Source: Caballeronia temeraria (lineage in GTDB: Bacteria; Pseudomonadota; Gammaproteobacteria; Burkholderiales; Burkholderiaceae). Taken from it: 64,000 bases of DNA. Where the stretch lies: assembly GCF_001544795.2 (NCBI RefSeq), contig NZ_FCOI02000025.1, positions 41,532-105,531 on the forward strand, given 5' to 3'. This document shows positions 9,173-17,594 of the stretch, one piece after another (the first letter of the stretch is position 1; every line of letters starts with the position of its first letter). A program made the position numbers and the translations under genes. The notes beneath the pieces are model-generated. The model had not been told where the DNA came from. It worked only from the letters and a program-made list of their open reading frames with translations, and did not search any database.

Positions 9173-9847
9173 GTCAGGGACTGGATGCGAGGGACAAATC
9201 ATGCGATTCGGGCTGCAGGCGCGTATAACGACATCGGCTTCAACTCATTCTTCCGGCGCGGCTGGCGGCGCTTCTATTTGAAATGGTATGACCGCCCCCA
9301 TCCGTCCGCCGTCGCGCTGTGTCCGAACACGCTCTCCATCCTGCGAAACATTCCGACGGTAAAGGCCGCCATGTTCGCCACGCTGCCGCCCGACGGCGTG
9401 CTTACGCTGCACCGTGATCCATACGCAGGATCGCTGCGCTATCACCTGGGACTCGTGACGCCGAACGACGACAACTGCGCGATCATCGTCGACGGCGAGC
9501 GCTATTCTTGGCGCGACGGCGAAGAAGTCGTGTTCGACGAAACTGATCTGCACTGGGCCGAGAACAAGACGGACAAGGACCGCATCATCCTATTCTGCGA
9601 CATCGAGCGACCGATGAAATACTGGTGGGCTCAGGCGTTCAACCACGCGGTAGGCGGCTTCCTGATGCGCGCGGCTACCTCGCCGAATGAGATGGGTGAC
9701 CGTACCGGCGGTCTGAATCGCGTGTTCAAATATCTCTATTCGATCCGACTCGTTGGAAAGCGTCTTAAAGCGTGGAACCGGATCGTGTACTACATCGTGA
9801 AGTGGCTGCTGTTCGGCGGAATAGCGGTTGCGGTTTTCTGGCACTAG
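9173..9847 (+). pseudogene. lpxO: N-truncated LpxO-like lipid A hydroxylase
   Basis: The frame is open from 9173, with a possible ATG at 9185 giving 220 residues. It matches the C-terminal two thirds of LpxO, the Fe(II)/2-oxoglutarate dioxygenase that 2-hydroxylates a lipid A acyl chain at the inner membrane. The catalytic LTLHRDPYAGSLRYHLGL block (His and Asp ligands), the distal ligand in DLHWAENKTD and the Arg of DRIILF are intact, as is the C-terminal hydrophobic helix. Full LpxO is about 300 residues, and the N-terminal membrane anchor and about 80 residues are missing. The break lies within a few bases of the dehydrogenase remnant at 9170. It may be expressed but is probably non-functional. 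Confidence 0.75.
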
Positions 9848-10062
9848 AGGCAGACGAAGGCAAGCGAGCCCAGACCGGCGGTGCCGTAACGCCGCCAACA
9901 TCCCTGGATGGCGGGTGATGCAAGGCGAGCGGCCATTCAAAAGGCGCAACAGTTTTTCGAGTCCGCCTGCGCAATGCGTTGCCGGAGGCCGCCACAAACG
10001 CTCCCCGATGCCTCATTGATGCGGAATCGGCGCAAAGGCCTCAACGGCATGACCTGAATACA

Positions 10063-10755
10063 ATGGACGACCCAGAATCGCTTTCCCTGACACTGTGCGA
10101 CGGCACCCAAGTCTCTGCGCTCCTCCGAGCGCCGGAGGACGCGCGAGCCCTGTATGTCTTCGCGCACGGTGCCGGAGCGGGTATGCAGCACGCCGGCATG
10201 TCGTCATTGGCCGACGCGCTTGCGGCGGCCAAAGTCGCCACATTACGCTACCAGTTTCCGTACATGGAGCGGGGCTCCAAGCGGGTGGACTCGCCGGCCG
10301 TGGCACATGCTGCCGTGCGCGCGGCCGTCGCAGAGGCCCGCCGGCGGCTGCCAGCCCTACCGCTCTTCGCGGGCGGCAGGTCGTTCGGCGGCCGCATGAC
10401 GTCCCAGGCCCAAGCCATCTCCCCGCTCGACGGCGTGCGTGGCCTCGCTTTCGTCGCGTTCCCGCTGCACCCGGCGGGCGCGCCCGGCGTGGAGCGGGCA
10501 CAGCACCTGACGGACGTCACGGTGCCGCTTCTCTTCCTGCAGGGCACGCGCGACAAGCTGGCCGAGCTTCCCTTGCTGAGGTCGGTCGTCGAGACGCTGG
10601 GGCCGCGCGCCACGCTGCATGTGGTGGACGACGCAGATCATTCTTTCCACGTGCGCGCGTCCTCCGGCCGGACCGACGCGGAGGTCGTGCTCGAGCTGGC
10701 ACGGACGATGTCGGCGTGGTTCTTCGCCGAGCGAGAGTTCGTGCGCGTGACCTGA
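10063..10755 (+). CDS. Alpha/beta hydrolase of the KANL3/Tex30-dienelactone hydrolase-like type
   Basis: The chosen ATG at 10063 begins MDDPESLSL and gives 230 residues; an upstream start at 9979 would add a poorly composed tail. The fold signatures are present: HGAGAGM (oxyanion hole) near residue 34, the nucleophile elbow GRSFGGR near 108, an acidic residue in QGTRDKL near 167, and the histidine in DADHSF near 191. This is a soluble serine hydrolase of unknown substrate. It sits in a stretch rich in gene fragments, but it is itself complete. Confidence 0.8.
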   Translation: MDDPESLSLTLCDGTQVSALLRAPEDARALYVFAHGAGAGMQHAGMSSLADALAAAKVATLRYQFPYMERGSKRVDSPAVAHAAVRAAVAEARRRLPALPLFAGGRSFGGRMTSQAQAISPLDGVRGLAFVAFPLHPAGAPGVERAQHLTDVTVPLLFLQGTRDKLAELPLLRSVVETLGPRATLHVVDDADHSFHVRASSGRTDAEVVLELARTMSAWFFAEREFVRVT

Positions 10756-11003
10756 GCAAGCGCAGGAATGCTTGTAGCAGAATCGGGACGGCGAGCCAGC
10801 GACGCCTGTCGCGTCGGCCACGTTTTTCCCAGGCCGAGTGAGTGAATTTGTCGGATCTGCATGCGGTGATCCGCCCCGGAAATCGCGGACAGCATTTGCT
10901 TTTGATTTGACCGAAACGCGTCCGGTGTCGACGCCGTTGCGAGTGACCGCTTAGGAATGCAGGCGGAACGAGACTGGGTCGAACGACGCGCATCGGCCGG
11001 TCG
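10756..11003. other. Region of decayed sequence between two hydrolase genes
   Basis: No start codon, ribosome site or continuous frame is convincing here. The right end probably blends into the 5' part of the broken hydrolase that follows. Confidence 0.4.
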
Positions 11004-11421
11004 CCTGGCCGTTGCAGCCGTTCGACACTCGCTGGTAGACAGGCAGCCGCTGGGGTACGCGAATCGGTCGAATTCGTGATCGACCACGTCCTCACCGCGA
11101 GACCGCTCGACCCCGGGTGCCGCGAACAGGTCATCGAGGACAGCCTGAAGGCCGCACCGCAAGCGAAGGCTGCGTGGCCCGAGATCGCGATGCGCGAAGA
11201 TATCGCCGAAGCGATCGCGTCTATCGACGTGCCGACCATCGTCATCTCAGGAGAGCGGGATCAGGTTGACCGGGTCGCGACGTTACAGGCTGAACTGTTG
11301 CCTCGCATTCCGCATGCGGCGATGTACGTGCTTGCCCGGAACGGGACACCTGTCGCCGCTTGAAGCGCCGGCCGAGGCGGCGCGGCTCATCGCCCGCTTC
11401 GTGGCAGCAATCGAGAGCTGA
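11004..11421 (+). pseudogene. Frameshifted alpha/beta hydrolase remnant
   Basis: From about 11004 one frame reads ...ESVEFVIDHVLTARPLDPGC and continues through the strand-6/7 core VPTIVISGERDQVD, as in the C-terminal half of alpha/beta hydrolases. At 11335-11337 an extra C in a CCC run shifts the frame: the expected GTGHLSPLEAPAEAARLIARF ending appears in the next frame and terminates at 11421. The N-terminal half with the nucleophile is not recognisable upstream. The gene is therefore both truncated and frameshifted. Confidence 0.7.
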
Positions 11422-11431
11422 CGCTCGCGGC

Positions 11432-12103
11432 TCAGGTGCCCTCAGGCAATGAGAGCCCGTGCTGGGTTTTGCAGACCTCCTTAGGCACGGGCTGGTCTAC
11501 TGCGGCATCCCAGATCCCCATCGCGTCGTTCACGGCCTTCTCGATGACGGCATGGCGGACACGATCGCGGGCGAGCACGGACAACCCCTGAAAAAAGCAG
11601 TCGAGGGCGATGGACAGCGACGCCGGATCCGTGCTGCTGCGCAGCTCCCCACTCTCGATGCCCCGTGCTACGCAGGCGCGGAAGCCAGCGCGCGTGCGAT
11701 TGCGCACCTCACGAAGCAACTGAGTGACGGCTTCGCTGCCGGTGGAACTGGCCCCGACAACGCCTAGCGCAACCATACAGCCTTTCGGGTGGCCGCTCTC
11801 GGTCTGCATCCTTGCCGACCGAAGCATCGCCAGAAACACGCCCTCCCGTGGCGGAAGCGACGTGTCATGGAGACTGCGCGTCACCTTGCCGTAAATCTCC
11901 ATGTATCGTTCCAGCGCCTCCTTGTACAGCGCCTCTTTGGACTCGAAGGCCGCATAGAAGCTGGGCGCGGAGATGCCCCCGCCGATCGCGGCCTTCAACT
12001 GCGACAACGACGTCGATTCATAGCCATGTTCCCAGAACAGATGCATCGCCGAAATGATTGCCGCATCGCGGTCGAACGTGCGTGGCCGACCCCGCTGAAC
12101 CAT
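11432..12103 (-). CDS. TetR/AcrR-family repressor
   Basis: The ATG at 12103 is preceded by GGAGACGTT and gives a 223-residue protein starting MVQRGRPRTFDRD, the normal beginning of this family; an upstream start at 12157 would add residues that overlap the operator. The N-terminal helix-turn-helix spans about residues 12-60 (STSLSQLKAAIGGGISAPSFYAAF). The C-terminal half resembles the ligand domain of TetR_C-type regulators (GCMVALGVVGAS). It is divergent from the SnoaL-like and MFS genes and probably represses them and itself through the three palindromes in the shared promoter. Confidence 0.9.
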   Translation of the reverse strand: MVQRGRPRTFDRDAAIISAMHLFWEHGYESTSLSQLKAAIGGGISAPSFYAAFESKEALYKEALERYMEIYGKVTRSLHDTSLPPREGVFLAMLRSARMQTESGHPKGCMVALGVVGASSTGSEAVTQLLREVRNRTRAGFRACVARGIESGELRSSTDPASLSIALDCFFQGLSVLARDRVRHAVIEKAVNDAMGIWDAAVDQPVPKEVCKTQHGLSLPEGT

Positions 12104-12128
12104 AACGTCTCCTTCAGTCGAAATATAC

Positions 12129-12142
12129 ATACTAGTCGATAC
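12129..12142. promoter_or_regulatory. Operator-like site 1 for the TetR regulator
   Basis: On the minus strand this reads GTATC-GACT-AGTAT. It lies in the promoter of the TetR gene and has the same 5-4-5 layout as two further sites to the right (GTATC-ACTC-GGTAT and GTACC-GATT-GGTAC). Confidence 0.5.
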
Positions 12143-12238
12143 ACAATTTCGGAGCAAGCCGCGGCTTATAAGCTCCGCGCCTCGTCACGAGCCGTTCAAC
12201 AAGACGGTTGACACGGCCTTTCACGTCCACGTATATTT

Positions 12239-12252
12239 GTATCACTCGGTAT
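12239..12252. promoter_or_regulatory. Operator-like site 2 for the TetR regulator
   Basis: GTATC-ACTC-GGTAT lies in the middle of the divergent intergenic region, and its flanks (TGTA...TGTAA) also match site 1. It probably overlaps a promoter for the SnoaL-like gene. Confidence 0.5.
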
Positions 12253-12309
12253 GTAATTCGGAGCAGCGCGGGGTCACCATATGAGCCCCGCATTTTTTTA
12301 GCCATTAAT

Positions 12310-12323
12310 GTACCGATTGGTAC
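12310..12323. promoter_or_regulatory. Operator-like site 3 for the TetR regulator
   Basis: GTACC-GATT-GGTAC is a perfect inverted repeat that extends into ATTAA and TTAAT on its two sides. It lies 12-25 bases before the chosen start of the SnoaL-like gene, which argues against the upstream ATG at 12308 being the true start. Confidence 0.55.
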
Positions 12324-12334
12324 TTAATAAGCCA

Positions 12335-12808
12335 ATGCACAAAGAACTTGAAGCACGTCTTGACGCCATCGAAAGCCGCTTCGCCATCGATGCGCTGATC
12401 GCGAACTACGCCGAAGCGTTCGACAGCATGAACATCGAGCTGCTGGCCACTCTATGGCATCCCGAATCGCGACTGCTCCTGGGCGCGAACGGCAACTCCG
12501 ACGGCCTGGAGGCCATCCTCGCGCAAGCACGCATCAACATGAAGCGCATGCCCCACATGCATCATTGGATGGCAAACGCCCTGATCACGGTGGACGGCGA
12601 CAACGGGCACGGCCTGGTCGCGGCGGACTGTCTTTTCTACGACGTCGATCAGGGCACGCTCCAAGTGAGCGGCCAGTACCGCGACATCTATCAGCGACGC
12701 GAGGGCCGATGGGCATTCCTGGAGCGCGCCTTCACCATGCACTACGCAACGCCGCTCCAGAACTGGCACCCCATCACGGGAACTGAACGCTTCGGCCGTC
12801 CGGCCTGA
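12335..12808 (+). CDS. SnoaL-like / NTF2-fold protein
   Basis: The 157-residue protein starts MHKELEARLDAIESRF and has the alpha+beta layout of the SnoaL-4 group: an N-terminal helix pair (IDALIANYAEAFDSMN), the LWHPES strand, a conserved HHWMANALITVDGD core and a C-terminal GQYRDIYQRREGRWAFLER strand. Members include dehydratases, isomerases and small-ligand carriers, and the active residues cannot be settled by eye. It is the first gene of a likely two-gene unit with the MFS efflux gene (24 bases apart) under TetR control. Confidence 0.8.
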   Translation: MHKELEARLDAIESRFAIDALIANYAEAFDSMNIELLATLWHPESRLLLGANGNSDGLEAILAQARINMKRMPHMHHWMANALITVDGDNGHGLVAADCLFYDVDQGTLQVSGQYRDIYQRREGRWAFLERAFTMHYATPLQNWHPITGTERFGRPA

Positions 12809-12832
12809 CCCGGTCCGCGGCCTCTGAGACTT

Positions 12833-14269
12833 ATGCATATGACAACCTCTTCCACGCGTCGATGGTCGGCGTTCGCGGTGTTGCTGGTGGGCGCATTTCT
12901 CCCTCCGCTGGACTTCTTTATCGTGAACGTCGCCCTCCCGTCCATTCAAAGCACCCTCCACACAAGCGCTGCAGAGCTGCAACTCGTCATCTCCGGATAC
13001 GCCGCTGCCTACGCGGTCTTCCTTATCACGGGAGGACGGCTAGGCGACCTCTTTGGGCGGCGGACGGTCTTCCTCGTCGGCCTCACGGGCTTCGGACTGA
13101 CATCGGTGATTTGCGGCCTCGCATCATCGCCCGCCATGTTGATCTTCGGGCGTGTGCTGCAGGGTCTGAGCGCCGCCGCCATGGCGCCGCAAGGACTGGC
13201 TTCCATTCACGCCCTGTTCACGGAGAAGGAGCGCGCGCGCGCGTTAGGCCTCTATGGCGCCGCAGTGGGACTGGCCGCAGTAGCCGCGCAGGCGCTCGGG
13301 GGTGCGTTGATCTCCGCGGACTTCTTTCACCTGGAGTGGCGCGTCATCTTTCTCATCAACTCGCCTGTCGTCGCCGCCGTCCTGATCTTCGGGCTGCCAT
13401 TGCTACCCGACGTCCGCGGTGACAGTCCGGCGCTTGTAGACCGGATCGGGGTGCTGCTTTGCGCGCTCACGCTGGGCTTGCTCATCGTGCCTCTGGTCGA
13501 AGGGCGGGAGCTGGAGTGGCCGTGGTGGGCCTGCGCAATGCTGGTCGCGTGTCCCTTCGCTGGCGCAGGCTTCTGCCGATATGAGATGGCCTACGCCCGC
13601 CGAGGCGGCGTGCCCCTGATCAGCGTGGAGCTAATCCGAAGGCCTGGCCTGATGAGCGGGCTTACGGGCGTCCTCTTTTTCTACGTCGTCTCTGCTTTCT
13701 TCCTGACGTTCTCCGTTTATCTCCAGGCGGCACTTGGCATGAGCCCTTTCGAGACAGGGCTGATTTTTCTCCCGTTCGGGGTCGGCGCCTTCATCGGGCC
13801 GCTGACGACGCCGCTGGCCATCCGCCTCTTCGGCGACCGCGTCCCCGCCGTCGGCATGATGCTCGAGGTCGCCGGCTGCATCCTCCTCGCCGCGCTCGTA
13901 GCCGGCGCGCCCGGACAGATGCCGGCCCAGTTTCCGCTGATCGGGGCGGTAGCGCTCCTGGGATTCGGTCAGGGCTGGGCGCTGCCGACGCTGGTGCGCT
14001 CGGTTATCAATCGCGCACCGGCGACCGGTTCGGGGATGATCGCTGGCATCACGAATTCGGCGTTGCAAATCAGCGCGGCACTGGGTGTCGCGGTCATCGG
14101 CGGCGTATTCTTCAGTGTCGCAGGGACGTCAACGGATCCGATGACTTTGGCTAGGGCGCTAGTCGTCGCAATGATGTGCGTCGGTGGGAGTCTGACCGTT
14201 TCCGCCGTTCTGTCTATTGTCGCTTCAAGATCGAGCGTTCATGCCGCTGCAACCGCCGCGCCTCGTTGA
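12833..14269 (+). CDS. MFS drug-efflux transporter, DHA2 (14-helix) type
   Basis: The 478-residue protein has about 14 hydrophobic segments, the early motif DFFIVNVALPSIQ on helix 1, the GRLGDLFGRR motif between helices 2 and 3, and a LQGLSAAAMAPQGLASI motif on helix 4, all typical of the EmrB/QacA subfamily of proton-driven drug exporters. It follows the SnoaL-like gene closely and lies opposite a TetR gene with shared operators, so it is probably an inducible exporter. The compound is unknown. Confidence 0.9.
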   Translation: MHMTTSSTRRWSAFAVLLVGAFLPPLDFFIVNVALPSIQSTLHTSAAELQLVISGYAAAYAVFLITGGRLGDLFGRRTVFLVGLTGFGLTSVICGLASSPAMLIFGRVLQGLSAAAMAPQGLASIHALFTEKERARALGLYGAAVGLAAVAAQALGGALISADFFHLEWRVIFLINSPVVAAVLIFGLPLLPDVRGDSPALVDRIGVLLCALTLGLLIVPLVEGRELEWPWWACAMLVACPFAGAGFCRYEMAYARRGGVPLISVELIRRPGLMSGLTGVLFFYVVSAFFLTFSVYLQAALGMSPFETGLIFLPFGVGAFIGPLTTPLAIRLFGDRVPAVGMMLEVAGCILLAALVAGAPGQMPAQFPLIGAVALLGFGQGWALPTLVRSVINRAPATGSGMIAGITNSALQISAALGVAVIGGVFFSVAGTSTDPMTLARALVVAMMCVGGSLTVSAVLSIVASRSSVHAAATAAPR

Positions 14270-14715
14270 GTCCGGCCCGCCATCACTCTATTGGCTTGCG
14301 TCGAATTCATGGACAGACCAACGCCTCGGCGGCAGTGCACGCTTGCGACCCGTACCGCAAGTTAGGCGCGGACGGACACGCGCAGTTCGCCTGTTTTAGC
14401 GGATTCGACTTCACGAGCGTTGTCACTCTCGATTCCTAATCTTTTTACGCACCTTCCAGCGCGAGCGATGCCGAGTTCTGGACGGCGGTGTTGTTCAGTA
14501 TTACGGATGGGCGCGCCGCCGCGACATCGGTATCCGATGCGAATCCGAGGCAACGTTGGTGAAATCGCGATGTGCTTCTGGATAACCTTGCCCTAGGCGG
14601 CCGGCCAGCCATCGGCGGTATCGACGCGTGCTGATGAGCGCAAAGCCGCAATTGTAAGCGCGTAGATGAGGGTGTCGTTTTGACCGGAATGCCGACCCAG
14701 CCGAACGGATAGGGC
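14270..14715. other. Intergenic stretch between the efflux gene and the mandelate-cluster regulator
   Basis: About 450 bases with no gene I can support. A short open frame on the minus strand ends ...NTAVQNSASLALEGA at 14445 and could be a gene tail, but it has no recognisable partner. No terminator hairpin was obvious. Confidence 0.4.
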
Positions 14716-15642
14716 TTATCGCGTGGTCTGCAACGCCATGCCGCGCTCGGTCAAACTTCTGAGTTCGTCGAGTAGACGCGCCGATGGACGTGGCAGTATC
14801 CCGTTGCGGCGCTGAAACGCCGTCAGCGTTCTGGCCGCGCGAATGCCCGGAATAGGCAGAGTCCCCATGATCCCTGCCTTGCTTTCAGAGTCGTACATCG
14901 GTTCCGGCATCCAGCTCAGAAACGAACATTCGGCTACCAGACTTTTGAGCACTGTAACCGACCGCGTACGGACAGCAATATCCGGCATGTCGAGGTTGCG
15001 AGAGAGGAACGTCTCCCGCATGTGTTCATAAGGGGCTGTACCTTTGGGCGGGATGGCCCACCGTGCAGTCAACGTGTCGGCAAGCGCGAGCTTGGGTCTC
15101 TTGCGCAATGGATGGCTGAATGCTGCTACCACAAAGCTGTTGTCCTCCCATCGGCAGTCAGGCACAGCTACGATCTCGTCGCTGTCGTTGGTAGCCGTAC
15201 TCAGGGCGAGGTCGATTTCGTAATTGATGAGCCCCTCAGCAAGGCGGTCCCACACGCCCTCAATGATTTCGACGTGCAAGTTGCCCCACTTTCCTAAGAC
15301 GCGATCGATGGCCATAGGAAGGAAGTGGGCGGCGAGACTGCCGACTGCTCCGACCTTGATCGTACCTCTGGCGAGTCCGCGCATCGCGTCGATCTCTTCG
15401 CGGGCATTTTCTGCCTCGCGCAATAGAAGCTGAGCATGCGGCAGCAAGGCGGCGCCAATATCCGTCAACTGCATGCCTTTCACATGCCGCTCGAAGAGCG
15501 ACGCGCCCACATCCTCCTCCAGGCGCTTGATTGTTCGACTGAGTGCTGGCTGAGTCACATTGAGCAATGCCGCAGCCCTTCCGAGACTACCGGACGACAC
15601 GATGGTCGTTAAAGCATGCAATTGATGGAGGTTGTAGCTCAT
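14716..15642 (-). CDS. LysR-family regulator of the mandelate-type cluster
   Basis: The 308-residue protein has a canonical N-terminal winged helix (LHQLHALTTIVSSGSLG through PALSRTIKRLEEDVGA) and a C-terminal effector domain with the ARGTIKVGAVGSLAAHFLP entry strand. It is transcribed away from the benzoylformate decarboxylase gene with a 301-base shared upstream region. The most economical view is that it activates the cluster in response to mandelate, benzoylformate or a related acid; that role is inferred from position only. Confidence 0.88.
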   Translation of the reverse strand: MSYNLHQLHALTTIVSSGSLGRAAALLNVTQPALSRTIKRLEEDVGASLFERHVKGMQLTDIGAALLPHAQLLLREAENAREEIDAMRGLARGTIKVGAVGSLAAHFLPMAIDRVLGKWGNLHVEIIEGVWDRLAEGLINYEIDLALSTATNDSDEIVAVPDCRWEDNSFVVAAFSHPLRKRPKLALADTLTARWAIPPKGTAPYEHMRETFLSRNLDMPDIAVRTRSVTVLKSLVAECSFLSWMPEPMYDSESKAGIMGTLPIPGIRAARTLTAFQRRNGILPRPSARLLDELRSLTERGMALQTTR

Positions 15643-15943
15643 GAGTTTTACCCTGGATCAGCTCGATGCCGGCACGCGTCGGAGCGCCGAATGCGCTTGG
15701 ATGCAGCTCGGGGTGTTCCCTAAGGAGACGGACACACGGGGTCGGCCACCGAGGCGAAAAGGAGCATCCCAAAACCCCTTAGAAACAGCGACTTACCTAA
15801 ACGCATGACCGTTGCCGCAGAGTTCAACCCTTAACCCGAAGGTAAATGGTTTGGTGCAAAAAAGCAATATTCAAGCAAGTCTCAGAATTTCATACTCGCT
15901 TTACCGACGAGCAGAAACGCTCTTGAACCAAAAAGGAATTGCA
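15643..15943. promoter_or_regulatory. Divergent promoter region, LysR / mdlC
   Basis: This 301-base gap separates the LysR start (15642) from the chosen decarboxylase start (15944). It is notably AT-richer on its right half than the coding sequence around it. No coding frame is convincing, and I could not fix a unique LysR T-N11-A box by eye. Confidence 0.5.
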
Positions 15944-17557
15944 ATGAAAGGCAGCGACAAACGAGGCGAAGAAAGCAGTCTGTCGACACAAGCCACCGTG
16001 AGGGATGTCGTCATCAAGCTTGTGCGCGAACTGGGAATGACGTCGATCTTTGCTAACCCTGGATCGACAGAGCTTCCAATGTTCCGGGACTTCCCCGACG
16101 ACTTTCGATACATCTTGGGCTTACAGGAAGCGGCAGTTGTCGGGATGGCCGATGGCTATGCGCAAGCGACTGGAAACGCGGCGTTAGTGAACCTCCATTC
16201 TGCGGCCGGCGTCGGCAACGCGATGGGCAACATCTTCACGGCATTCAAAAATCAGACGCCGCTTGTTATTACGGCGGGTCAACAAGCCCGTTCGATCTTG
16301 CCCTTCGACCCGTTCCTTTCCGCCGCACAGGCAGTCGAGTTGCCCAAGCCATACGTGAAGTGGGCGATTGAACCCGCGCGCGCGCAAGACGTGCCGCGCG
16401 CGCTAGAGCGCGCGTATCACATTGCAATGCAGGAGCCACGTGGGCCTGTTTTCGTTTCGATCCCCGTGGATGACTGGGACCAGCCTGCGGAGTTTCATGA
16501 GCGCGCGACTGTCAGCAACTCGGTCCGTCCCGACCCGGAGGCATTGGCGAAGCTCGGTGCAGCGCTGGACGCATCGAGAACGCCTGCTCTCGTGGTGGGT
16601 GCGGGAGTCGACCGGGCCGGCGCATGGAAGGAAGTTGTTCAACTGGCCGAGAGACATAACGCACGCGTGTTTGTCGCGCCGATGAGCGCCCGTTGTTCGT
16701 TCCCCGAGGACCACCGGCTTTTCGCGGGATTTCTACCCGCGATGCGTGAAAAGATCGTCTCGCTGCTCGATGGGCATGACGTTATTTTTGTCCTTGGCGC
16801 GCCTGCTTTTTCGTATCACGTCGAAGGTACAGGCCCGCACGTGCCTCCAGGCGCGGCGCTTTACCAACTCATCGATGACCCCAATGTCGCTGCGTGGACG
16901 CCCGTGGGGGCCGCGGTGGTCGGCAACGTCCGCCTTGGCGTGCGCGACTTGCTGGCGCGTGCGGCACCGGACAGTCGTCCTTTGCCTGAGCCTCGGCCGA
17001 GGCCACCCCGTGCTGAGCCGTCGCCCGTGATGTCGGTCGCCTTTGCGCTCCAAACCCTGGCCGAAGTTCGCGACGCGAATGACGTCGTCGTTGAAGAGGC
17101 ACCGAGTTCCCGTCCCGTCATGCAACGGTATCTGCCATTCACAAAGAGCAATACGTTTTTCACGATGGCTAGCGGCGGCTTGGGGTACGGCATGCCTGCA
17201 GCGGTTGGTGTTGCGCTCGCTCTTCCGAACCGCAGAGTGGTCGGACTGATTGGAGACGGTTCGAGCATGTACTCCATCCAGGCGATCTATAGCGCCGTGC
17301 AAATGCGTCTGCCGATTACGTTTGTCATTTTGAACAACCGGCGCTATGCCGCACTTCAGGAGTTTGCGCCGGTGTTTGGATTCGCTTCGGACGACCCGGT
17401 TCAGGGCACGGATCTTCCCGGTCTGGATTTCGTGTCGCTTGCCCAAGGCATGGGTTGTAACGGTGTCCGTGTCACGGACGCCGCGGAGCTTGCAGAGAAG
17501 TTGAAGGAAGCCCTCGAGGCGGGCGAGCCGCGTCTTGTCGAGGTCGTGGTGGCCTGA
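15944..17557 (+). CDS. mdlC: Benzoylformate decarboxylase (thiamine diphosphate enzyme)
   Basis: The ATG at 15944 follows AAAGGAATTGCA and gives 537 residues, close to the 528 of the Pseudomonas enzyme. The ANPGSTELPM motif supplies the catalytic Ser, NLHSAAGVGNAMG the first catalytic His, and APAFSYH the second. The cofactor motif GDGSSMYSIQAIYSAVQ followed by NNRRYAAL matches the benzoylformate decarboxylase branch rather than pyruvate decarboxylase or acetolactate synthase. The reaction is benzoylformate to benzaldehyde and CO2. The aldehyde dehydrogenase starts 37 bases downstream, so the aldehyde is passed on directly. Confidence 0.85.
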   Translation: MKGSDKRGEESSLSTQATVRDVVIKLVRELGMTSIFANPGSTELPMFRDFPDDFRYILGLQEAAVVGMADGYAQATGNAALVNLHSAAGVGNAMGNIFTAFKNQTPLVITAGQQARSILPFDPFLSAAQAVELPKPYVKWAIEPARAQDVPRALERAYHIAMQEPRGPVFVSIPVDDWDQPAEFHERATVSNSVRPDPEALAKLGAALDASRTPALVVGAGVDRAGAWKEVVQLAERHNARVFVAPMSARCSFPEDHRLFAGFLPAMREKIVSLLDGHDVIFVLGAPAFSYHVEGTGPHVPPGAALYQLIDDPNVAAWTPVGAAVVGNVRLGVRDLLARAAPDSRPLPEPRPRPPRAEPSPVMSVAFALQTLAEVRDANDVVVEEAPSSRPVMQRYLPFTKSNTFFTMASGGLGYGMPAAVGVALALPNRRVVGLIGDGSSMYSIQAIYSAVQMRLPITFVILNNRRYAALQEFAPVFGFASDDPVQGTDLPGLDFVSLAQGMGCNGVRVTDAAELAEKLKEALEAGEPRLVEVVVA

Positions 17558-17594
17558 AGACCTACAGCAGAAAGAGAAACATACGGCGGAGACT

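Noticed and set aside
14445..14651. A 68-codon minus-strand frame in the gap after the efflux gene
   Set aside because: Poor composition in its first half, no ribosome site and no recognisable domain.
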